Source: Saprospiraceae bacterium UBA2329
Lineage (GTDB): Bacteria > Bacteroidota > Bacteroidia > Chitinophagales > Saprospiraceae
Length of the DNA stretch: 48,644 nucleotides
Assembly: GCA_002344975.1 (NCBI GenBank)
Contig: DDUV01000041.1
Location: 1-48,644 of the forward strand
Direction: 5' to 3'
Shown here: positions 42,263 through 48,644 of the stretch, in pieces
Layout of the letters: each line of letters begins with the position of its first letter
Numbering within the stretch: position 1 is the stretch's first letter
Program-made: the position numbers and the translations under genes
The notes under the pieces: model-generated
The model's input: only the letters and a program-made list of their open reading frames with translations
Told to the model about the DNA's origin: nothing
Databases searched by the model: none

Positions 42263-43738
42263 ATGGAGATTGCCATCACCCACCAACCTGACCACCATGA
42301 ATATGTGGTCGTTATACCCGTAACGCAACACCACAACCTGAGCGAGGTATTGGACTTATGCCGTCGTGAAAACGTTACCGGCATTCCTGAACCTGGGCAA
42401 TTTAAAGCCGACTGGAACGAAGTATGGCCCATGTACAAGGGCGAACAGCGTTTGTTTTTGCTGGGCTTGGGCGCCAATCCCGGTTTTCCCGAAGTATTGA
42501 AAGCATTTCGCAGCTTTGGCCACAAATTTCGCCAAAGGCTGTCTTCCGATCTTGCAGTGAGTTTTTTGTACGCCAACATGCCCGATAAGCCGGAAAATGT
42601 GGTAGAAGCCGCCGTTAATGGTCTGGCGCTCAGTGCATACCGGATTGGAAAATTTAAAACGAGCAATGGCGAAGAACACCCTCTGTCAAAGCCGGAAGCC
42701 AAGTGTAATATCTGCATTAACGGCGTTGAATCGAAATCTTTACAACAAGCTGCTCTTCGCGGCAGAATCGTTGCCGACACGCAAAGCCGCATATTTGATC
42801 TGGTGAATGCGCCCGCCAACAAAAAGTTGCCGGGTGATATGGCTGCCTGGGCGGAAGAATCGGCGCAGTGGTACAATTATACGGTGGACATACTGGGCAA
42901 AAATCAATTGCAAGCGCTCGGTTTTCATGCGTTACTCGCTGTAAATCAGGGAAGCGCGCATCCGCCATGTCTCATCGTGGCGCAATATTGTCCGGAAAAG
43001 CCGGTAGCAAAAATTGCGTTGGTTGGCAAAGGCGTCACCTTTGATACCGGCGGCCTTTCCATCAAACCCTCCGCCAATATGTATCTTATGAAGAGCGACA
43101 TGGGAGGGGCGGCAGCCGTTATGGGAGCAGTAGAAGCGGCCGCGAGGTTGAAACTTCCTGTGCAAATCATCGGAGTAGTGCCCGCCACTGAAAACAGCGT
43201 GGATGCTCACTCCATGCGCCCCAGCGATGTGATCGGCTCATACAGCGGCAAAACCATTGAAGTCATTGATACAGATGCAGAGGGCCGCTTAGTTTTAGCC
43301 GATGGGTTATTTTATGCCGTCAAGCATTACAAACCAGACGTGTTGATAGACTTGGCCACGCTCACCGGGGCTACCGTTCGGGCTATGGGTTACCATGCAG
43401 GCGGGTTGTTCAGCAATGACGATGCGCTGGCCAACGAACTCATGCAGGCCGGCGAACGATGCGGCGAACGGCTCTGGCGTTTTCCGTTGTGGGATGCTTA
43501 TAAAGATGAAATCAAGTCGGATGTAGCCGATGTGCGCAATCTGGGCATACGCCCGGTGGCGGGGGCTATTTCGGCAGCCAAGTTTTTGGAGGTTTTTATA
43601 GACAATCATCCTCGCTGGGCGCACTTGGATATTGCCGGCGTTGCGCTGCAAGACTCTGAATTCAGTTCTCAAAAAAGTGCCACTGCCTACGGCGTCCGCC
43701 TTTTGTTGGAATATTTTTCCTCTTTTTCTCCATCATAA
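42263..43738 (+). CDS. M17-family leucyl aminopeptidase
   Basis: A 491-residue M17 aminopeptidase. The ATG at 42263 is used; an in-frame TTG at 42185 would add an odd Cys-rich extension. The N-terminal domain is poorly conserved as usual. The catalytic domain has VGKGVTFDTGGLSIKPS (metal-binding Lys and Asp), MKSDMGGAAAV (Asp), and NTDAEGRL-type DTDAEGRLVLADGL (Asp, Glu and catalytic Arg). All two-metal ligands appear present. It releases N-terminal residues from peptides in the cytosol. The ATP-grasp gene starts 16 bases after its stop, consistent with one transcript. Confidence 0.95.
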   Translation: MEIAITHQPDHHEYVVVIPVTQHHNLSEVLDLCRRENVTGIPEPGQFKADWNEVWPMYKGEQRLFLLGLGANPGFPEVLKAFRSFGHKFRQRLSSDLAVSFLYANMPDKPENVVEAAVNGLALSAYRIGKFKTSNGEEHPLSKPEAKCNICINGVESKSLQQAALRGRIVADTQSRIFDLVNAPANKKLPGDMAAWAEESAQWYNYTVDILGKNQLQALGFHALLAVNQGSAHPPCLIVAQYCPEKPVAKIALVGKGVTFDTGGLSIKPSANMYLMKSDMGGAAAVMGAVEAAARLKLPVQIIGVVPATENSVDAHSMRPSDVIGSYSGKTIEVIDTDAEGRLVLADGLFYAVKHYKPDVLIDLATLTGATVRAMGYHAGGLFSNDDALANELMQAGERCGERLWRFPLWDAYKDEIKSDVADVRNLGIRPVAGAISAAKFLEVFIDNHPRWAHLDIAGVALQDSEFSSQKSATAYGVRLLLEYFSSFSPS

Positions 43739-43754
43739 AAAATCGCTTAGAGCC

Positions 43755-44969
43755 ATGTCCAAACCGTTTACTTTTCTTTGCGTAGCTACTTTTTTTAAAG
43801 GAGCAGACTTCATCCGAACCGCCAAAATGCTGGGCGCCAATGTGTTGGTTATTACCAAAAAATCGCTGGAACATGAGGCATGGCCCCGCGAAAGTATAGA
43901 CGAATTTTTCTATCTCGAACACGACAACAACTCGCCTGAGAACATGGACATGCTCCGGGAAGGATTGGCGTATGTAATGCGTTCCCGCAAGATAGACCGG
44001 GTAGTATCATTAGATGATTTTGATGTAGAAAAAGCTGCTTTCCTGCGCGAGGAGTTTCGCATTCCCGGTATGGGACAGACGACGGCCAAGTACTTCCGCG
44101 ACAAATTGGCCATGCGTATGCGCGCTCAGGAAGCCGGCATTCCGGTGCCCGCATTCAGCGCAGTTTTTAACGATGAGGAGGTGAATCATTATCTCGGTAC
44201 CGTTCCTGGTCCCTGGGTTATCAAACCGCGCTCTGAGGCTTCGGCCATAGGCATCAAAAAGGTACACCATGCGCACGATGCCTGGCAGGTATTGCATGAA
44301 ATAGGTTCTGAGCGGCATTTGTTTTTGATTGAGCAGTTCAAACCCGGCGACGTGTATCACGCCGACGCCATCAGCAATGAAGGCCAAACGCTTTTCTGCC
44401 GGGTATCCCGTTATCTGGCTCCGCCTTTGGATGTGGCACAGGGCGGGGGTGTGTTCAGAACGCATACGGTAGAATTCGGAGGCGAAGAAGATAAAGCATT
44501 GCAGCAACTTACCTCGCAAGTGATGGACGCTTTCGGGATGCGATACAGTGCTTCGCATACGGAGTTCATTCGTTGCCACGAGGATGGGAAATTTTACTTT
44601 TTGGAGACATCCTGCCGAGTAGGCGGCGCGCATATTTCAGAAATGGTAGAGTATTCTTCTGGAATCAATTTGTGGGCAGAGTGGGCCAAAGTGGAGTACG
44701 CACAAGCCTCCGGCGGCAGCTATACCATGCCGACTGCCAAGAACCTTTATGCCGGATTGGTGGTCTCTCTCTCTCGATATACCCATCCTGATTACAGTTC
44801 ATTTCAGGATGCTGAATTAGTATGGCGTCTGAAAAAGGATCAACACATTGGCTTGATCATCACCTCGGATCGCAGAGAGCGGGTATTGGAATTGTTGGAC
44901 AATTACACCCGGCGCATTTTTGAGGAGTTTCATGCGAGTCTGCCACCTAAGGACAAAGCTTTGTCCTGA
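43755..44969 (+). CDS. ATP-grasp domain enzyme (carboxylate-amine ligase-like)
   Basis: A 404-residue ATP-grasp protein. The N-terminal third is a Rossmann-like pre-ATP-grasp domain (VSLDDFDVEKAAFLREEF, KYFRDKLAMRMRAQEAGIPVP). The ATP-grasp core has WVIKPRSEASAIGIKKV (nucleotide-binding Lys), LIEQFKPGDVYHADAI, then HTEFIRCHEDGKFYFLETSCRVGG, where the magnesium-binding Glu and Arg lie. This is the biotin-carboxylase/D-Ala-D-Ala-ligase type fold that makes C-N bonds through an acylphosphate. The substrate is not evident. It is last in the unit with the M17 peptidase and CBM48-esterase. The last codons contain an 18-bp perfect palindrome. Confidence 0.9.
   Translation: MSKPFTFLCVATFFKGADFIRTAKMLGANVLVITKKSLEHEAWPRESIDEFFYLEHDNNSPENMDMLREGLAYVMRSRKIDRVVSLDDFDVEKAAFLREEFRIPGMGQTTAKYFRDKLAMRMRAQEAGIPVPAFSAVFNDEEVNHYLGTVPGPWVIKPRSEASAIGIKKVHHAHDAWQVLHEIGSERHLFLIEQFKPGDVYHADAISNEGQTLFCRVSRYLAPPLDVAQGGGVFRTHTVEFGGEEDKALQQLTSQVMDAFGMRYSASHTEFIRCHEDGKFYFLETSCRVGGAHISEMVEYSSGINLWAEWAKVEYAQASGGSYTMPTAKNLYAGLVVSLSRYTHPDYSSFQDAELVWRLKKDQHIGLIITSDRRERVLELLDNYTRRIFEEFHASLPPKDKALS
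44950..44967. repeat. 18-bp perfect palindrome at the ATP-grasp 3' end
   Basis: AGGACAAAGCTTTGTCCT (44950-44967) is a perfect 18-bp palindrome covering the last codons and ending just before the TGA at 44967-44969. As RNA it could form a short stem-loop. There is no T-run, so it is a weak terminator at best; a dimeric-protein binding site is equally possible. Confidence 0.5.
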
Positions 44970-44984
44970 TAATAATCAGACTAC

Positions 44985-45068
44985 ATGGAAAAGCCCGTCA
45001 CGCAAAGCCACGACGCATTTTTCAAACACTTGTTTATTCAACCGTCTGAAATGACCAAAGAGCAGTGA
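44985..45068 (+). pseudogene. Fragment resembling an Rpn/PD-(D/E)XK transposase-like N terminus
   Basis: An ATG-to-TGA stretch of 27 codons reads MEKPVTQSHDAFFKHLF and then ends soon after. The SHDxFFKxxF pattern is how many Rpn/YhgA-type (PD-(D/E)XK, 'transposase_31') proteins begin. If so, this is a remnant with the catalytic domain lost. The match is short and from memory, so chance cannot be excluded. It sits between the ATP-grasp gene and pgeF. Confidence 0.35.
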
Positions 45069-45100
45069 TTTGCATCCCCCCGGTTGAAAACCAATTTCTC

Positions 45101-45859
45101 ATGTTAGACATTGCTTTCAAGCCTTCCATCTTGTTGGCCCATCTCCCTGATGTTGTGGCGGGCCAAAGTACCCGGCACGGCGGAGTGAGCGAAGGCGCAT
45201 ATGCGTCGCTCAATCTGGGCATCAGCACCGCCGATGATCCGCAGGCCGTGGCAGAAAATCGCCGCCGTTTTTTTGCAGCACTTGGCTTCGACGCAGCGCA
45301 AACAGCCTCAGCTCATCAGGTGCATGGCGATGCTGTTTTGCACGTTCAGGCGCCGGGACGTTACGATGGCTACGACGCTTTGGTTACAACTAAAAAAGAC
45401 CTTCTCCTCAATGTAACGGTTGCCGATTGCACGCCCATCCTTATTTACGATCCTGTCAATCAGGCTATTGCGGCGGTTCATGCGGGGTGGAAAGGCACGG
45501 TTTTGCAGATAGTAGCCAAAACTCTTCAGAAAATGGAGACCCTATTCGGCACACGGGGATATGATTGCCAAACCTTTATCGGAACCTGCATTGATCGTTG
45601 CGATTATGAGGTGGACGAAGATGTGGCCCGGCATTTCGATGCTGAGTTTGCTGAATGGAACGCAGAGAAAGGGAAATTTCAGTTGGATTTAAAAGCCGCC
45701 AACAAAGCACAATTGCTCGCTCAAGGCGTTCAAAATCAAAATATCGAAGTGTCGCCTTATTCCACAGCATCTTGTGTGGCAGATTTTTTTTCGCACCGGG
45801 CCGAAAAAGGAATAACGGGAAGAATGTTGGCAGTAATAGCCATGAAAAACGTACCTTAG
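45101..45859 (+). CDS. pgeF: Laccase-domain protein PgeF/YfiH family
   Basis: A 252-residue protein of the YfiH/multicopper-polyphenol-oxidase (DUF152) family. Key motifs are present: TRHGGVSEGAYASLNLG, AHQVHGD, VADCTPILIYDP and AVHAGWKGT (metal-binding His/Cys), and SCVADFFSHRA near the end. Family members include E. coli PgeF, linked to peptidoglycan precursor editing, and purine-nucleoside phosphorolytic enzymes. The ATG at 45101 fits the family; an in-frame GTG at 45065 is less likely. The next gene starts 23 bases downstream and also acts on envelope precursors. Confidence 0.94.
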   Translation: MLDIAFKPSILLAHLPDVVAGQSTRHGGVSEGAYASLNLGISTADDPQAVAENRRRFFAALGFDAAQTASAHQVHGDAVLHVQAPGRYDGYDALVTTKKDLLLNVTVADCTPILIYDPVNQAIAAVHAGWKGTVLQIVAKTLQKMETLFGTRGYDCQTFIGTCIDRCDYEVDEDVARHFDAEFAEWNAEKGKFQLDLKAANKAQLLAQGVQNQNIEVSPYSTASCVADFFSHRAEKGITGRMLAVIAMKNVP

Positions 45860-45882
45860 CCCCCACAATCCTCCCATGAGAA

Positions 45883-46950
45883 ATGCATTTGCCGGCCATC
45901 AGTTTTATAACAGCCTTTGCGCTCACCTTTTTTGCCATTCCTCCTATTATTGAAATAGCCAGGACGAAGCACCTGTTTGATATACCCGGCGAGCGCAGTT
46001 CTCATAAAGTTGCTACGCCATCGTTGGGAGGAGTGGCCATTTTTGCCGGCGCTGTTTTCTCTATCGTACTCTGGACGCCTTTTAAAGACTTTGCCAATTT
46101 ACAGTATATCCTCGGCGCTTTTCTGATCCTTTTTCTCATCGGCGTCAAGGATGACATTTCGCCGGTGTCGCCCGGCAAAAAAATGATCGCCCAGTTATTG
46201 GCGGCAGCCATCCTGATATTTCGCTCTGATATTCGCTTGGAAGGCATGTATGGCTTATTAGGGTTTCACGACGAGTTGGGAGGACTTGTATTCATTTTAT
46301 TATCTTTTTTTACCATCATCGTCATCGTCAATGCTTTCAATTTATTGGATGGAATAGATGGGCTGGCCGGGAGTGTGGGCGCCATCATTATGGTCACTTT
46401 TGGCGTCTGGTTTTATCTCACGGGGCATGTGGAGTTGAGTACGGTAGCCTTTGCATCTGCGGGAGCCGTAGCGGCATTTTTGAGATTCAATTACAGCCCG
46501 GCGCGTATTTTCATGGGCGATACAGGCTCTCTGTTTATTGGCTTGGTATGCGCTATCATGAGCATTCGGTTTATCAATTTCAATTACGCTTTAGAGGATG
46601 GGCATCCTTACAAATTTGCCGGAACGCCCGCTGTTGCCATAGGCATTATGATGCTGCCTCTATTTGATACACTCAGAGTTTTTATCACGAGGATATTTCG
46701 GGGGCATTCGCCGTTTCACCCCGATCGCCGGCACATACACCACATGCTCATTGATTTTGGGATGACGCATCTACAGGCTACGGCTTTGTTGGTGTTCGTA
46801 CAGATGCTGTTTACGGTGCTGGCATTCTCCTTCCATTATTCACTGGGCTTGCACCGTTTATTGTTGCTGGAAATCATTTTGGCCATCGGAATGACCTATT
46901 GGTTGCATCTGAATATTGTAAAACACAGGCGTTTCCGATTGCCTGAATAA
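45883..46950 (+). CDS. WecA/MraY-family undecaprenyl-phosphate glycosyl-1-phosphate transferase
   Basis: A 355-residue polytopic membrane protein of the polyprenyl-phosphate N-acetylhexosamine-1-phosphate transferase family (GT4/MraY superfamily). Hallmarks are SSHKVATPSLGG, LIGVKDDISPVSPGKK, NAFNLLDGIDGLAG (catalytic aspartates), FMGDTGSLFIG and PDRRHIHHMLIDFG. The HxHH-type loop and GDTGS fit WecA/TagO/WbpL rather than MraY itself. It likely starts an O-antigen or other lipid-linked glycan by charging undecaprenyl phosphate. It ends 7 bases before the stop of the convergent pyruvate kinase gene. Confidence 0.93.
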   Translation: MHLPAISFITAFALTFFAIPPIIEIARTKHLFDIPGERSSHKVATPSLGGVAIFAGAVFSIVLWTPFKDFANLQYILGAFLILFLIGVKDDISPVSPGKKMIAQLLAAAILIFRSDIRLEGMYGLLGFHDELGGLVFILLSFFTIIVIVNAFNLLDGIDGLAGSVGAIIMVTFGVWFYLTGHVELSTVAFASAGAVAAFLRFNYSPARIFMGDTGSLFIGLVCAIMSIRFINFNYALEDGHPYKFAGTPAVAIGIMMLPLFDTLRVFITRIFRGHSPFHPDRRHIHHMLIDFGMTHLQATALLVFVQMLFTVLAFSFHYSLGLHRLLLLEIILAIGMTYWLHLNIVKHRRFRLPE

Positions 46951-46957
46951 GCGCCCC

Positions 46958-48493
46958 TCAGCTTCTATTATTGATGAATTGATTGGCCACCTGTAGCGGG
47001 CGCAGATTGCTCATGCGTTTGAACTGGTGGCTGGCCATACGGCCGATGATGTCGTCGAGTGTGGCTACTGCATCCACGATGTACGGACCTTTGTTCAGCA
47101 TCACGCATTCTGCCCGTGCCGACATGGCCGCATCGGTGATTTCAGCGCGGGTAGCAATGCCTTTGGATGCTAATTTTTCCAAAACCTGCGTAGCCCATAT
47201 CCCCGGAATATGAGCCGATTCGCAAATCCACAGAATTTCTTCCTGTACTTCGGCGATGCGTTCAAACCCCATTTCCACGGCCAGATCGCCGCGCGCTATC
47301 ATCACGCCGGTTTTGGGGCTGCGCATGGCCGTGAGCAACATTTTGGGCAGGTTTTCAAAGGCTTCTTTGGTCTCGATTTTGAGTATAATGCCCATGTCCT
47401 CTCTTCCCAATTTGGCGAGTTCCGACTGCAACTGCTCCACATCTTCGGGAGTTCTGACAAAAGAATATCCCACAATATCAGCTTGCCTCGCCATGAACGC
47501 CAAATGATCGTGGTCCTCCTCTGTGAGCGAGGGCAGGCGAAGGTGCGTATCGGGCAGGTTGATGCCTTTGTCGGCGCGGAGTTTGGCGCCGTTTATGCCC
47601 GCATAGGTGATTTCAACTTCAAAAGAATCAGGATGCACTTCTGTGATTTTGGCCCTGATTTTTCCATCGTCAAAAAAAATGCGTTGATCCGGTTGTACAT
47701 CTTCAAAAACCTGAGGCAGGGAGATGCTGAGAAAGGTATTGGCGGCTGTTTCACTCATCGGCAGGCGCTCCGGCAGTTGCCTGACCACCGAGATTCGGTC
47801 GCCCTGACGCAACAAAAGGTAGTCTCCTTTGCGGGATTCACTGATGGTATGTGCGGGGTCGAGTTGTTCTGTTCGTAGTTTAGGGCCGGATAAATCCATA
47901 TAAACCAAACAATTGTATCCTAAATCTGCCTCAGCTCTGCGGATGTGCCGGATCATGGCCTCCCACTCGGCCGGCTCTTCGTGGCTGGTATTGATGCGGG
48001 CTATGTTCATGCCGCTTTTGAGCAGAGATCGAACCAGATCGTAGTCGTAGGCAGCTTCTCTGGGCATGGTCACCATGATGCGGGTGCTGTTGTGCCCTGG
48101 ATGTGCGCCAAACAATTGGAGGGTATTTTCCTGCAATTGCTCCTTGCTTCGGTAGTAATTCAGCGGCGAGTGGAAGTCTTCCTGCACACCGTAATCCCTC
48201 AGCCCTTCCACAAGCCGCAGCAGGTGGAGAATTTTTTTCAAATTGGTAAGCGTGTAACCCTCGGAGTGCCCCAGCGAGGATATGCTCATCATGGAAAGTT
48301 CTTCCTGAATGGGGCGCAGGTCGAACGAACGTAGGGCCATGTAATGCACTAAGTTGCGGGCGCTGTCGCGGTAATGGGGCTGAACTTGTTGTATCAGATC
48401 AGCAAAATCAGCTTCCCGGGATTCTACAAATTGCAGAATGTCTTCGAGCCGGGAAATGAGCGTTTCAGTATCGGTAGCAGCAGCCATTGTCAT
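46958..48493 (-). CDS. Atypical pyruvate kinase-like protein with N-terminal extension and no C-terminal domain
   Basis: A 511-residue protein. The first ~135 residues are a helical extension absent from ordinary pyruvate kinases. The kinase barrel begins at STRIMVTMP (~137) and keeps MNIARINTSH (Arg 166, Asn 168), YMDLSGPKLR, the catalytic Lys 372 in LKIE, MIARGDLAVE (~399-407), and ATQVLEKL and ATRAEITDAA. The segment normally ADCVMLSGE reads AECVMLNKGP. The C-terminal allosteric domain is missing; the protein ends ~45 residues later. It could be a true phosphoenolpyruvate:ADP phosphotransferase or a related enzyme with altered control. The ATG at 48493 is used; a TTG at 48541 would extend it. 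Confidence 0.88.
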   Translation of the reverse strand: MTMAAATDTETLISRLEDILQFVESREADFADLIQQVQPHYRDSARNLVHYMALRSFDLRPIQEELSMMSISSLGHSEGYTLTNLKKILHLLRLVEGLRDYGVQEDFHSPLNYYRSKEQLQENTLQLFGAHPGHNSTRIMVTMPREAAYDYDLVRSLLKSGMNIARINTSHEEPAEWEAMIRHIRRAEADLGYNCLVYMDLSGPKLRTEQLDPAHTISESRKGDYLLLRQGDRISVVRQLPERLPMSETAANTFLSISLPQVFEDVQPDQRIFFDDGKIRAKITEVHPDSFEVEITYAGINGAKLRADKGINLPDTHLRLPSLTEEDHDHLAFMARQADIVGYSFVRTPEDVEQLQSELAKLGREDMGIILKIETKEAFENLPKMLLTAMRSPKTGVMIARGDLAVEMGFERIAEVQEEILWICESAHIPGIWATQVLEKLASKGIATRAEITDAAMSARAECVMLNKGPYIVDAVATLDDIIGRMASHQFKRMSNLRPLQVANQFINNRS

Positions 48494-48497
48494 GATG

Positions 48498-48554
48498 TCA
48501 AAATTTTCTGCAATGATGGCGGGTTTTTGCCCGGCAGACAATGACGAATTTCAT
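48498..48554 (-). other. Possible 18-codon upstream ORF before the pyruvate kinase-like gene
   Basis: An ATG-initiated frame of 18 codons (MKFVIVCRAKTRHHCRKF) ends in TGA 4 bases before the ATG at 48493. It lies in the leader downstream of a -7 box and includes a small CGGG/CCCG hairpin. It could be a translated leader peptide or chance; nothing shows expression. Confidence 0.25.
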
Positions 48555-48594
48555 GGCAGATGTAATGATTTTTATCAGAGCCTTTGTAGTGGGG

Positions 48595-48602
48595 CAAAAA
48601 TA
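48595..48602 (-). promoter_or_regulatory. -7 box of the pyruvate kinase-like gene
   Basis: TATTTTTG followed by C on the minus strand fits TAnnTTTG. It lies about 100 bases upstream of the ATG at 48493, so the leader would be roughly 95 bases and include the small upstream ORF. Confidence 0.45.
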
Positions 48603-48644
48603 AATGTTCATTTTCTTTAGGCCAAAGGATTAGATAAGACACTT

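Overview
The window reads as a chromosome segment of a member of the phylum Bacteroidota, most likely a Saprospiraceae-like lineage. The phylum call rests on several things seen together. Two large secreted proteins carry type IX secretion system (T9SS) C-terminal sorting tails. There is a PorP/SprF protein paired with a PorE-like OmpA protein, and an Oar-type TonB-dependent receptor. Many starts are preceded by the phylum's TAnnTTTG -7 box, and starts generally lack Shine-Dalgarno motifs. The family-level call is only an impression. No rRNA, tRNA, CRISPR array, prophage or intact insertion sequence was recognised.

Layout. Positions 184-3279 (-) hold a T9SS cargo protein, preceded by a GC-rich hairpin-laden leader and followed by tandem terminators. 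Positions 4185-7350 (-) hold a LytTR response regulator and a TPR-histidine kinase; 7718-9175 (-) a DASS/SLC13 carboxylate transporter; 9401-10243 (+) an unknown membrane protein. Positions 10416-12771 (-) hold an O-antigen-ligase-like protein overlapping an FkbM methyltransferase. Positions 12867-14842 hold a saccharopine-dehydrogenase-like oxidoreductase facing a GDPD-type phosphodiesterase. Positions 15023-23763 (+) form an envelope and secretion block: Oar-like receptor, lamin-tail T9SS cargo, PorP/SprF, and a PorE-like protein with an added DUF1573 tail. Positions 23826-26216 (-) hold a housekeeping operon (GNAT, yraN, mazG, bifunctional nuclease). Positions 26266-27663 (+) hold an M28 peptidase. 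Positions 27677-32146 (-) encode a complete DevBCA/TolC-type tripartite exporter (ATPase, adaptor, FtsX-like permease, TolC).

Positions 32234-37116 (+) hold sbcDC behind a textbook phylum promoter, followed by trpA without other trp genes beside it. Positions 37942-39410 (-) hold a zinc-type dehydrogenase and a YfcE-like phosphoesterase. A small membrane protein and an EamA transporter follow. Positions 41060-44969 (+) form a cassette of CBM48-esterase, M17 aminopeptidase and ATP-grasp enzyme. Then come a fragment resembling an Rpn/PD-(D/E)XK protein, a PgeF/YfiH laccase-domain protein, a WecA/MraY-type glycosyltransferase, and an atypical pyruvate kinase on the minus strand.

The most unusual signal is not a protein. 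Three intergenic spacers (about 3794-4173, 7527-7721 and 30221-30408) are built from 7-bp units. Two of them have an exact 21-bp super-period of gcggtga and oppositely oriented heptads at the far end. Their 3' ends abut or supply the stop codons of minus-strand genes. A shorter heptad run lies inside the coding sequence of the first T9SS protein, in the linker before its sorting domain. The other leading candidates are the structured leader of that gene, the PorE-DUF1573 fusion and the esterase/M17/ATP-grasp cassette.
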